Assembly (NCBI GenBank): GCA_020744425.1
Contig: JAGMUV010000047.1
Coordinates: forward strand, 225,488-289,487
DNA length: 64,000 nucleotides
Direction of reading: 5' to 3'
Source: Dactylonectria macrodidyma
Taxonomy: Eukaryota; Ascomycota; Sordariomycetes; Hypocreales; Nectriaceae
Shown: positions 21,762 through 33,125 of the stretch, in pieces
Position numbering within the stretch: position 1 is the stretch's first letter
Layout: the number at the start of each line of letters is the position of its first letter
The notes under the pieces: generated by a model
Told to the model about the DNA's origin: nothing
Seen by the model: only the letters and a program-made list of their open reading frames with translations
Database searches by the model: none
Position numbers and translations under genes: made by a program

Positions 21762-22177
21762 TTTACTATATCCGTCTAACTTTAGGTTACTATGGAAAAA
21801 GGGAATAGCTATATGGAAGGTCTTGAGTACTTTGTGCTCCCCTGGCGCTAAATATACTACCACTACTACCACTAGAGAAGATGTCCGATGCTTGCTTAAT
21901 CTCTGAGTGGTTATGTTACTGAGTCGACTAAACGGCTTAGCTCATTGAATGTAAGACTGAACACAGAATAATAGTAGTAATTATTAGGCAACTAAGCAAG
22001 CGGTATACTTCCTCTATTGATACTATCTCTTTTGTAACTTATGTCTTGGTCTGTCATGAAGTTGGAGGCGTCTCACATATGTATAGAGCGGTACCGTCCT
22101 GACTGCCTGCATCTCTGGCTTTAGGGTCTAGTCAGGCCCTGGAGTAAGTTTGGCAGAGTGGACTGGCGACAGGGGTC
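20547..22177 (+). repeat. 1.63-kb duplicated block, left copy
   Basis: Near-identical to 33126-34754, from the GCTAGTCAGGTTGTAACAGC junction in the middle of copy C through its 3' flank and into the first 28 bases of the copy D reading frame (ends CTGGCGACAGGGGTC). Differences are scattered substitutions and a few small indels by eye. The content shows that the other copy derives from a C-D type tandem junction. Confidence 0.9.
21762..22149. promoter_or_regulatory. C-D intergenic region, probable copy D promoter
   Basis: About 390 bases without a gene, also present after copy F. It must contain copy D's transcription start if D is expressed. No ATG in the D frame lies between the stop at 22123-22125 and the basic leader, so an upstream exon spliced in from this region (for example from the ATGs at 22041-22058) is possible. 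Confidence 0.3.
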
Positions 22178-25100
22178 AGAAGAGACGCAAACGCGAATGG
22201 GCACGAGCTCACCGTCAGAAAGCTCGTACAACAAACCAGGCGCAACACCGTCAACAATACCTAACGAACCCACTCGTTCAGCTGGTCGAGAACGGAAATC
22301 CAGCTGTTGGAGGCTCACCACAGGCCGTCGCGGCTATTGAAGCACCCCTCTCCAACCAAGAACACGAAGAAGAATCAAGACGTCACAGCCCAAGGCTGCA
22401 TGATGGACATTCACGGCCCGCTGGCAACCGGGCAACAAGAGCTGTCTCGGAAGCCACCACGGTTACCAACAGAACGCTATCGTCGGGACGAGCGCGACGT
22501 GATGCAAGACCTGGACGCATCGAGAGGTCCTCATCGCGGATATCTCGGCCGGCGGAGCCACGAGAAACCATTGTGGTAGCAGACACCTCGGATTCAAGCC
22601 CCTCCAGTGAAAGACATCAAGAGCCCTCTATCCCCGGGTTCTCAGCTCTCACCTTGGACGATGATGATTTGGCTACTAGTTCTGATTCATCGGACGATTC
22701 CCGGCAACAAGTTCCATCCGATATTGAATCCGATATTGAATCCGATATTGAATCCGAGTTTGCACCCGAGCCTGGCCAGTTCTCTCTTTCCTCTTCGCCT
22801 ATTGCACTCACTCCTAGTGTCTCCGAAAGCCTTCCGGGGAACCTCGACCTCGAATGCCGTCCCGGCACTCCGACCCCAATACATAATTCAAACCTACGAG
22901 AGCTCTCGCCTTCTGAGCTTAGCATTTCTCATCTGTCATTGATGAGCTCGTCTAGCTCTTCGCGCTCATCTAGCCCGTCGCGGTCATTCGGTTCTTCTAC
23001 GCCAACTGTCGCAGCGCCACGATCCCCTCGTTCAGCCAGTTCACCTCTGGATTTCTTCCTTCAAGCTGTTGATAACCAGGAGACCAGGGGTGGTGCTGAT
23101 TTCCTCAGAGCGCAGAGCAATGTATATGACCAGATATTCCGGACATTCTTTGACATTGGATGCGACTGTAAGCTCCTCGTTCCCATCCCCGGCAATCTGA
23201 TAAATACTCACCCAACTCTCTCTGCCCAGGCCCACATACACACGAGCAAAACGAGTCTGAACAGGCGCATACACTCAAGGAGAGGGTGGCACATCTCCAG
23301 CGTTTTCTTCCACCACTCGCGGACGTCTTTGGTGAAAATGGATCATACGACCCCCGCGCCTACTTTCCTCAGTGGAAGAGGTTCCTCTCGAGCCAGCCGA
23401 TCGAGCCACTTTCCTTCCAAAAAACGCAAGCCACTCTATCGCAGTCCTCTGTCACAATCATGCGGCAATGGGATATTGATAGCATCTGGCTCGGGGCCAA
23501 AGACCTAGCCGCTATCCGAGCCCCCAACGACTTCCACCTTTCCTTCCTGCCCCATTTCTCCCTGAACCTGTCGACGGATCAAGTCATACAGCCTCACGGT
23601 CTCGACCTGGCAAACACACGTCATATCCCTCTTGGGTCATTCAATACAAGGAGCGTCAGATTCTCGGTCTTTGTTTTCTTCCCCGAGTCTAGTCGTGACT
23701 TCCGCTCGATGACATCTGCCTCTTCTAACGCCCTCTCTCTCGAGCGACAGAAGGATTTCTATGACAAGATCATCATCCCAGCCGCGTATGAGACCATCTC
23801 CGACCCATCTCGCCAAGAGATTCCTCGGACATTTGACATTGCCTATGCAAAATCTCGTTCCTACCAAGAGAAGCCGGCTATGGGGCGGTGGAGCGCAGAG
23901 GACGAGAACCGATCCTTTCGCCTGGCTTACACCCTTCCTGCCCAACATCTTCGCCGGTTCTGGCGCTTGGCTGTGGTTAAGGCAAATGAGCTTCGGGTCC
24001 CGACACGACGGGGAGAGGCCATCGCCTACTTCCAGCATCCCCGCCTGCTCTTCCAGGCCCATGACCTAAAGAATACCTTCGCTAAGCCAAGCCTTCATGA
24101 GACACTCTCATATTTTGAGGAGACCGTCCTGAAAGATCTGAATCCTGGTCATCTGGATATTCGCTCATGCTGGATCGACATCGGGATCCGGGATATTGTT
24201 ACGGATCCTCGCTCGCCTGACCTTGGCGGGGGCGAACCGTACACCCTTCTCTGGAAAAGCCAGTGCAACCGTCACGCACACAAGCGACTCTTAGACATTG
24301 CTCCAGATGCTTCTTTGGTGGCGACCCACTTCCGGTCTTTCCTCCTTCGGGATACCGGTACTCTGACATCAAAGATAAAAAGAACACGAAGCTCAAACCT
24401 CGGCCATCCGGAGTCTCGCCAACTGGGTATTCCCCGCGCCAAGGCATACAGTTCCAACAAGGAGCTCTTTGCGGTGATGTTCAGCAACTACGCCCTCTTC
24501 AGTTCCGGTTCACTCCCGCTACTCGCGTTTGACGACGAGAGGATACAGGACCTCGCTTCCATGGCCCAAGATCGTCAGAGGGTTTACAACAGACAGCTTA
24601 ACCGTACTTCCCTTCTTCGTGCTTGGGAGGCAAACAAGCGGCACTTGAGGGCAATCTCAAATCCAGAAGCCCTGACAAACTATGGGCTTCGCAAGGAGGT
24701 TACTTTTCGCCTCGATACCGTCCTGACAATGTGGGACCGCGGCCTTTTCGATCCCGTCCGGAACCCCCAAACCGGACCGCTTTCCCTTGCGGTCCCACTT
24801 CGTCCAGATGCCGACGAACATTATCCCTTCTGGATTGTCCCAACGAGCGACATCAACGCATTGATCTTCACTCAAGCTGCCCGTCTCATCCTGCCGCTCG
24901 ATCATCTTTTCCAAGAAGCGTCTCTGAGCCCAGTCGATCAATTACATAATGAGAACCCCGCCGAGACCTCTATTCGGCAGGTTCTCGCTTTCTACACAGC
25001 CCAGCTCTTCTGTCGCCTTTTAATTTTCAACTTCCAGAGTGAGAGAGAGTACAACCATGACAAGTGGATCTGGCGCCCTTCTTGGAGGGTTCAAGTGCAA

Positions 25101-26789
25101 CAAGGGGTGTTCAACGAGAGGCGTGGTCTCGGTCTTGAAGACCCAATCGGTTCATGCGGGATGCTTTGGATTCCCGGTGCGCAAGTTGACTGGAGATATG
25201 GACACCTGGCGCTCGAAACGTTGACACAGCTCTATATATCCCGAAGCCCCCTCCAGGCGCGTCTGGCTTCCCAGGCAAACGTTCAGGCCCTGACAACCAC
25301 ACAAATTACGGTGGAGTTCTTCCTCCAAGAATGGCTTCAAGAGGCTCGACGGGCATTTGATGAGGGACGAGACAATGAGGGCAGGGAGTTGGCTGATCGA
25401 GTTATCAAGCTCTCCACAGAGGAGATTGCACGCGCATATAACCAGCATCTCCTGTCGAAGATGCACTCGTACTGGGAGCGGGTGCGTATCAGCCTCGGGC
25501 GCAATACCCTCTCCACCTTATCTCGGCTGCGACAAGCCCATGAAGATTCAGCAGCTGAAACAAGTCAAGTTGTCACGGCTCAGACGATCTGGCAAATTTA
25601 CCTGGAGGCATGGCCTTTGTATAGCGCGGCATTGTCCGACATCGTTGAGGATTCCGACATGCCGAACGAGCTCCCTTGTTGGAAGACCACACGCAAATAT
25701 CTCCCCCCTAACGATGGCTGGTCAGAGTTCGTCTTCAGGCACTTATTTGGGCGGGATCACCCACCGAAATGGAATCGAATTCATTTCCTACAAGTCTACC
25801 AAACATTCAAGAATTTCTGGAGCATCATCAGTGAATCAGCGGGGACATTTGACGACCACCTGAAGCGCCGTATCGGCAGTTGCATCATGGTCACTTTTAA
25901 CAGCGACCAGACGAAGGAAGTCGGGACTAATCATGCTCGAGAGACTTGGTATCATGGAAAGCCGACGTTCTTCCAGATTCAATACTGGGCCCCTTATTTC
26001 TCGCCCCCTCAACATAACCGCCACATTCGATTGGGAACCAGCTCTCTCGGTCAACATCACTCCGAGCAGTTATCCTCAGATATGGCTCCGAATGTTTTGA
26101 CTGCGAGAGATTTCCAACGAACCGAAAGGAAAGCCCACGAGGATTGGCTGCGCGTCATGATCCACACTAACGAGCTAAGCTCTGCCAGTCAGCAGATCGT
26201 CAACCAGCACTGCCGTAGAGCATTACGGAACATGATCCTTCTGGCTGGTCCTACCTGGAGCCGCGATAAGGATAGGCTGGACTACATAATACCATGGAAG
26301 CTTGAAGCTGGACGAAGTAGGGAACATGTGGAGAAGGATACCTTTCGGGTCCCAATACCGCCTGCAAGTGCTCTAAGAGATTTTCCCATACGACTTAGCC
26401 AACCCACAATTCTCCTTCCTACTCGGCAAAATATCATGGGTCTGCTCGACACTATTCGGTCCTTCCAGGGCCTCACTCCGGGGCTAATCCAACGACTGCG
26501 GTGGGTAAGACGTCAACTCCATAACAGTGGTGAGGAATACGATATTCGAGTTTATCTTGAGGCCAAAAAGGAAGCAGCGGAGGACGGAATACCACGATAC
26601 TCATCGTTACTGCAAGAGTTCCTGTCCCAAACAGAACCACCGGAGTGGCGGGTTGAGACCGAGGACGCCGATGAGTTGGAGTCGGATTCAGAGTTAGATG
26701 CATTCGAAAGCGACGAGAGCGAGATCGATGACGACGACGACGACGACGATATCCTAGCTTTGTCTAGTGGATTCGGAGGCTTGCTCTAG
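22150..26789 (+). CDS. copy D: large unknown subtelomeric-type protein, type II, main frame intact
   Basis: The best-preserved type II member, up to 1525 aa from two exons (about 22150-23167 and 23230-26789). The leader is basic (QKRRKREWARAHRQKAR), then Ser/Pro/Glu-rich with three 12-base repeats coding SDIE (22717-22752), then NVYDQIFRTFFDIGCDC at the conserved intron. The long exon has LPPLADVFGE, RQWDIDSIWLGA, VIQPHGLDL, LDIRSCWIDIGIRD, LWKSQC, NYGLRKEVTFRLD, HYPFWIVPTSDINALIFTQA, GMLWIPGAQVDWRYGHLALE, KYLPPNDGWSEFVF, QIQYWAPYFSPP and LQEFLSQTEPPEW, ending in an acidic tail with eight Asp in a row. No enzyme motif is recognised. No ATG opens the leader frame, so the true start is unknown. 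The charge layout (basic head, acidic tail) and Cys pair hint at a nuclear DNA-binding role; this is inference. Confidence 0.7.
23168..23229 (+). other. conserved phase-1 intron in copy D
   Basis: GTAAGC...CCCAG, 62 bases, at the same codon and phase as in copies A and G. Splicing yields CDCPHTHEQNESEQAHTL and joins the leader to the long downstream frame. Confidence 0.8.
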
Positions 26790-28400
26790 AGTAGCTATTT
26801 CTCTTGTGCGACTGTTTTTAAAATAAATACTGCAATTATCTATAAAGAACCATGCCTCTTCTCTGCTTGTAGATGATAATTTTTTACCGTGTGCCTTTGT
26901 CACCGATAGATATACCCGGGTAAAATAAGCGATGTATGAATAAATGTAGCCTTTGCGCCTGCACTAGTACTTGAATCTATTCGCATGCTCCTTTTGAGCT
27001 AACGCTGACCAAGCCTAAATTCGCAGCACAATACTGAAGTTAGCGATGTAGATGATTCACATCGGAGCTCATAGTTAGTGGCTTAGGCTAAGCAATGGCA
27101 TACGAAGCTTAGGCGGATCGTCTTGTTAACTCCCTAGGTATGGCGTTAGCCATACCGGAGTAATCATTATAGAGATGAGAGAGGAGCAAATAAAGATCGA
27201 TTGGACGTTTAATAGAAGAGAGCGATGAGAGTTCAATATTAAAGGCGTGACCATACATTATAGGTAGCATGACGCACACAGTCGGCTCCAAGATTGGCAG
27301 TCCAGGCGGCAGTCGATATTGGGATTTCGCGCAACCACTTAGTATCAGTAGTAGTAGGGTCATGGTTGAGGGGATTGTATGTATATATGTATGTATATTT
27401 TCCGTCCGGGGAGCCGTGAGGCCCATGAAGTCCCCTACTAGGGCATAAGAAGTGCTAAGCCAGACTATCTGTAATTTCTGCCGCATCCAGACTCGCCTGA
27501 GACAACCGTAAAGGTCTCTCTCATTACTGGGGAGCCTTTTGCATGCCCATTCCCCTAAGAGGCGCTTTTCTACTCGTACCTGGCCCTATGGTAGTTTTAA
27601 GCATATTATGTAAGATGTTAATATAACTAGTCAATCTAAGAAAAGTTATGTAACTACTATTCTATTTAGTTCATCTACTATATTATCGGCACGAAGGTGT
27701 ATTAGTCTAAGAAGGCATCCTATTAATAGAAATAGAACCCTCTCTAGCCGAGAATTTCCTTATATAGATAGATTAAGTAGCTTTCTATACCCTAAGGCAA
27801 GAAGTCTATATCCTCCAAGATCGCTGGTAGCTACGACTAAAGCCGTATATCTTTCCGGGGGAAAAACCCCTCATAGGAGAAAAACCTAAAGCAACACTAC
27901 TACTCAACTACTACTCAAAGACTGACTAGGCCTAGGGGTCAAAATGTAAAAAGATTTAAGTTCTATTGTAAAAATTCATAAAATAGTGCCCTCTGGTCAA
28001 TATTATCTATTCAATAATATGTTTTATTTCCTCATTGTTGCTGTATTTGCCTTGCAAGTTATTGACCTCGTCGTCAACTCAGTATCTAACAGCCAATCAG
28101 AATTTCGTAGACAAAACTAAACCACATTCAGTTTCTCGGTCAGATCTAAACTTTTTTAGGAGTTAGTGTGTTTATCAACAGACTCTAAACCTCATTCAGC
28201 TTATATTGCTTTTGAAGCTCATCAGGACATCGGCCTCTAATAGGACGCCCCTATACAGTTATATTAAGGGACCGTGGCGGGTTTCATGTGGAGTGGGCAC
28301 ACGTTGAGGACCTCCGTTGAACTTGTGTCTGAAGAAATATGACCGAATTCCTTACAGTTCCTCAAAGTCCTCTTTCAGTAACGGAGTACCGTCTCACTAC
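26790..28400. other. AT-rich gene-free stretch between copies D and E
   Basis: Mostly AT-rich, especially 27590-28040, with many TA steps, and a short (TATG)n-like tract near 27376-27398. No coding region convinces me. A CCAATCAGA box at 28093-28101 lies about 300 bases upstream of the copy E start and may belong to its promoter. Confidence 0.55.
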
Positions 28401-31400
28401 ATGGAAAACCACGACACCGCGATTACCGGCAGGCCGCGTAAACGTGGCCGTCCTCCAAAATATCTCACGCCCGGGGAGAAGGCCGAAGCCAATGTAACGC
28501 AGAGACGAGTGAAGCGGCGACAAAAGGCCGCTATGGAACGCAACGCAGTGCATGAGAATTTTTACAACCCATTACCTCATCAAGATCCAGGCGGCGGTGC
28601 TGGGTGGGCCAGCGTATCAGCCGATCTTCAGTCTCTGGCTAATACCACTGGCGCGCCTAGGCCTAATTACATGGATATCTCGGAATTCCTTCCCCCAGCC
28701 AGTCCTCCGCCACTGGAAGAGACAGAAGATCAAGCATCAGGTGTTAATGTCATGGAAGACACAGTGGTTTTTGCGGATGCAGCAGATTTGGGACCTATTC
28801 TGAATGATGAGAGCCTTAATCTGAGCATTCCCCCCGACGAGACCTCGGAAACCTCGCCCCAGGTGGGGAATGACGAGCGAGATCCAGTCAGACACCTTGC
28901 ACAGGAGTTAACGGAGCAACTCACAAAATTTCGGGGATGCTGCAATGACTGTCATCAAGCAGCACAACGGAACCACATGGAAGATCCGAATGAGCAGATC
29001 GGTCTCGCTATGTACCTGGAGTTTGTACCCAATTTGGGTCCTTACGTCCTTGGCACTGAGACTATCGCAAGCCAGAAAGATGGCCTAGCTGGAAAAATGA
29101 ACCCTGAATCCAGAAGAGAGGCCTTTTGTGGTCTTGACTCTAGAGCTGAGATACCCCACATTTGCTTAGATGAAGATGAGAGGGTTTCGAACGATGCTGG
29201 GGTTACCTTCGATGTGGATAGCATCATCGCCTTCCCAAGTAACCTTGCTGTCGCTAAGCGAGGTATTCGCTGGTCTCCTACCCGGATGACCGTATCTGAT
29301 CTTCAGTCTGATCTTCACCTTCGATCCATCCCGGTCACATATTTCGATATGAATGGAATGCAACATCAAGTCCACCGGCCCGTGCACCAGATTCCTCACT
29401 ACACATTCGGCCGCGTTGTTGGATTTGAAGATATATCTTTGTATTTTCTATTTCCCAACTTATATCGAGAAGAGCAGAAGTGTAGTAAGCTCAGGGATGA
29501 AGACTTTCGACTCTGGATGGATGGCATTCTCCTTCCTGCGATATACCAATGCTACAGCAGCGCCCATGTCCAGCATTATCCATCGAGCTATGACCACAGT
29601 CGTTGCAACTCTACCGCTCGTGGAGTGGAGACACTTTCTCAACGTGTGGATCCGGTGGCACGAGAACAACAATTGGTATACTATCTGCCACCAGAGGCAC
29701 TAGCGGATGTTTGGGCCAATATCCTCGCAAGTGCTCAAGAGCCAGGATTCCAACAGTTCCAGGACGTTACTATCCTCCTTTAAGCAAAGAACTTAAAGGT
29801 TCTCACAAAGGACGTCACCTGGGAGAAAATGGTAGCACGATTCCAAAAGTATTGGACTCATGCTATTGATGAGAGCCACATCACAGCAGACCTCTACTTT
29901 GATGTTGGGAAAGAAACTTGCCCTCAGCAGGCATCTCAAGTTGTGCATTGGAGTCAACTGGCAGCCGAAGTCATCGATGACTCAACGGATAAACGAGCGG
30001 AAACGCTACTATACCGGCGATGTTGCTTAGAATCGTATGCCTTCCAGGTCGGGAACGAGTCTACCGGCGACCAAGGAACCCAGAAGCAAGTCTTTTATCC
30101 GTTCAGCATGCTTCGGGATACTGGGAGCTTGACTATCGAACCTGGAAGGCGCACTCCACGCCGTGCTGCTGGCCTTCTCTACTCTCAATTCTACCCCAGT
30201 GTCAAGGAAGTCTTCGCAGCGGGGAATGTATATCCATTCACAAACTCAGCCATCGAGACGCTTGCCCTTGATAAGAAGCTAAGAAAGACGTGGGAACTCG
30301 TTGGAGGTGGTCTCAGCCACCAGCCAGCTGCATTGATCAAGGCATATCTGTACACAAAGCTTCGATGCCATTATGCCTTACTGGGATCTATGCAGAAATC
30401 TTTCGGCATCAGAGAAGAGCATCGTATTTCCAAGGAGCTATTCTACGCCATTGACAGCCAGATGAGATCCCAAGAGCTCTACGACAAGCGCCTTGTCATA
30501 CCTACCGACGATAGTTCCCCGTACTATAGTTTCACAACCGATACTTTACTTCGATGGGTGCGGTGGAACATCAACAAATTCTGTGTGGGGTTCGAGATGG
30601 TATACAGCTTTCAGGACCCGCACTTTGTTACTTGGGAACACACAAGGATCATGCTCATGTTTCTTCGTTGCCTCCAATTCTCGTATTCAGGTGGGTTGAT
30701 ACAGAAAGTCGGCGGTTGCTGGCAAGACGTACGGCAACAACCCGATCCGCACCAGCCAAATGGCCTTCGTCGTTACGAAGGACTCGGGTTTAAGCGCACT
30801 CTGGAGACGTATGGCTATGCTTGGTTTCTCGACAAGATCGACTGGAATACGCTTACTTTCAGGCAGCCTCATGCGGCCTACATGATGTTCAACAACCCAT
30901 CAATGCAGACTGCTTACCACGCCCGATATCGTCAAGTTCGCGACGTTCGCATTGATTTCATTCGAGTTGACAAGGCTCGGCAATGGATGCAAGATTTCAG
31001 CGCAGTACCTAGTTGCCTAGAACTCTTAGAGAAGTACCTTCGACAGCTCTGTTTATGTGCTTTTCGAAAAGATGTGTTCACCCACATCAAATCAGTTCTA
31101 CGTCCAGAGCACATGGAGGCTGCGCTATCAGGAGAGGTTCCTCTCTGCTATGACAGCGTGGATAAAGTCTTGATTGAGCGGCATGGTCCGCCTCAGCTCG
31201 CATATGGGCATCGGTTGGCGGTAAAGAACATTGATGTACTGTTTGCTTGGCTCTGGGAATGGAAAGATGGGCAGTTCGAACGAAAAGGGTGGAATGATAA
31301 GCCATATCGTATGCTTTACCAGCAGAGCTTCCGCGCTGTCACTACCGCACGAGGTAAAGACGGCGCTCGCAAGTGGCGGCAAGAGCTGAAGAATTCATTC

Positions 31401-32204
31401 CTCAAAAGTCATTGGATGATCCCTTACCCACAGAGTCAGGGATTCATGCGTAAGGACAAAGAAACAAAGGAATTTGTCTGGTGGCCCAGCTTTCACTCTG
31501 GTCTCAACTGTTACTACGCACGACTGGAAAAGCTTGGGTCTCTTACTCAGCCCCTGCCAGCCTCTAACATCAAGCATCATCCGAGCAATGGATGGACGCT
31601 AGCGCCAGGGTATTTCACTAATAGTCATATGCCATATGTTGTTCAAGCGGAGCAAAACTTGCTTCGCATGCCGGAGGATGAGCTGTATGCTAAGCTCGTT
31701 GACCTTCGAGAGCAGATGTCGGCGGAATCATTTCAGGCCCCTGCAGCATCTACAACATCGATCGTGATAGAATTCAACATTTCATCATCCAATTACATTA
31801 GGGTTACTGATAAATGGTGCCCAAGACGGAGAACATACGTTTCCAAGACGTTTGAGGAAAGCGACTCGCCTGGTGAGTGTTCAATCTTTCTCAGGCAAGA
31901 GCTGGAGAAGTATGAGCTTCTCCAGCACCACCGACGCAATCTACGCCGGAGTCGTCGAAAGCGCATGGATACTCGATCAAATGGCGATTCAGATTCAGAT
32001 TCAGAATGCATTGATGATGGCGAGGCTACCTCAGATGAGGAAAGCCTTGGGGTGAAGCGACAACAGCAAGCACAAGTGGTCCGCCGTATCGAGACCCGAA
32101 TGCGTGAACTCATCAAACAGCATAGAGAAAAAGAAAAGGATTGGCCAAAAGCGTATGACTATCTCCTGAAAGAGTTTAACCGCCGGCTAGAGAGAGTTGA
32201 GTGA
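28401..32204 (+). CDS. copy E: type III family member with AT-hook, one in-frame stop
   Basis: An ATG at 28401 starts MENHDTAITGRPRKRGRPPK, a clear AT-hook for AT-rich minor-groove DNA, then a basic RRVKRRQK leader. The frame continues to 32204 except for one TAA at 29781-29783. Blocks are collinear with types I and II: CCNDCHQ (Cys motif), TFDVDSIIAF, HQIPHYTFGRVVGFEDI, DGILLPAIYQ, YYLPPEALADVWANI, LYFDVGKETC, FYPFSMLRDTGSL, SFGIREEHRISKELF, RWNINKFCVGFEMVY, EGLGFKRTLETYGYAWFLDK, FNNPSMQTAYHARY, LFAWLWEWKDGQF, ending in a Lys/Arg and Ser/Asp-rich tail. Similar multicopy uncharacterised proteins occur in other ascomycetes as far as I recall. The stop, in the segment equivalent to RLLFQSHDLKN, means it is either a young pseudogene or read through. 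A TLH fragment follows 155 bases downstream. Confidence 0.65.
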
Positions 32205-32358
32205 TGGTACATAAATGTATTCGAGGGTATCCCAGGGAAGTAAGAGGTAGCTAGGCAGCCCTATAAAATGAGTTTCATTGTTCTAGAAGGAGTATGGGTA
32301 GTTTCTTAGCTCTCAATATAACCGGATTACATCTGGTACCCCTCTACTATTATCCGAC
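32205..32358. other. short spacer between copy E and the TLH fragment
   Basis: About 150 bases with no gene or repeat that I can identify. Confidence 0.5.
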
Positions 32359-33125
32359 GTGACCCTCTGCCCCAAGGCAATAGCCATCTACGAGGCGCAC
32401 GTGCAAGAGTTCTTGAAGCGGATGGTGACGCTCATCCATGTTCCGCCGGCTCCTCCGTTACGGGCGCCGGAGCTGCTTTCCGTTAGCTACACTAACACAG
32501 GTCGTCGCCGATGCATATTAATATGGGAGAAGATGGTCATGGTATATGTACGGTATCACAAGAGCCAGGAACAGGTTGGTGCCGAGACAGAGAACATCCG
32601 CTTTTTGCCCTACGCGATCGGAGATCTGCTCTCGACGTATCTGGCTCTGGTGCCGCGGCTGCGCCAGGTCTTCCTTCGTCCGAGCAGGCCCAGCGCCCTG
32701 CTGTCGCCGTACCTGTGGTCGAGCCTGGACGGCGAGGTCTGGAGGGACACTACGGTCTCGTCCTGCCTTCGCAAGGCCTGCGCGCGCGCCGAGGTGCCGC
32801 AGTTCCAGGTGGCGTGGTGGCGCCAGGCTGCTGCTTCCATCACAAAGGAGAAGTTCAGCGCTAAGGAGCGAGCTAACTTCGACCTGGAGGAGATCGCGGC
32901 AGCTGAGGGAGTCGAGGATGAGGCGGCCCTCGCGGACCTAGCCGGAATGAGCAACCACAGCTACCGCACGTTCAACCATGCCTATGCTGGCAGCACGACG
33001 CTGACAATGAGCACGCTGCTCCATCGCGCCTACCGGGCATCGCAGAGCTGGCGCTCCCTGTTCCGGGTCGATCAACTTCTCCAGGGGAAGCGGCCACGGA
33101 CGGTATCGGAAATGCAGGCGCAGGG
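32359..33125 (+). pseudogene. telomere-linked RecQ-type helicase gene, N-terminal-domain fragment
   Basis: An open stretch encodes the region that precedes the helicase core in fungal telomere-linked RecQ-like genes (family knowledge): PPLRAPELLSVSYTN, WEKMVMVYVRYHKSQ, FLPYAIGDLLSTYLALVPRL, WWRQAAASITKEKF and MSNHSYRTFNHAYAGS. The spacing of an Arg in RAPE, WRQA and a C-terminal His...Tyr resembles tyrosine recombinases (inference). Upstream it begins without an ATG; downstream it is cut at 33126, where the duplicated block holding copy F begins, so no helicase motifs remain. GC content is visibly higher than in its neighbours. Its presence supports a subtelomeric origin. Confidence 0.7.

Noticed and set aside
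27109..27486. 125-codon minus-strand frame with a leader-like hydrophobic stretch
   Set aside because: No domain, low-complexity TATG tract inside, no supporting context.
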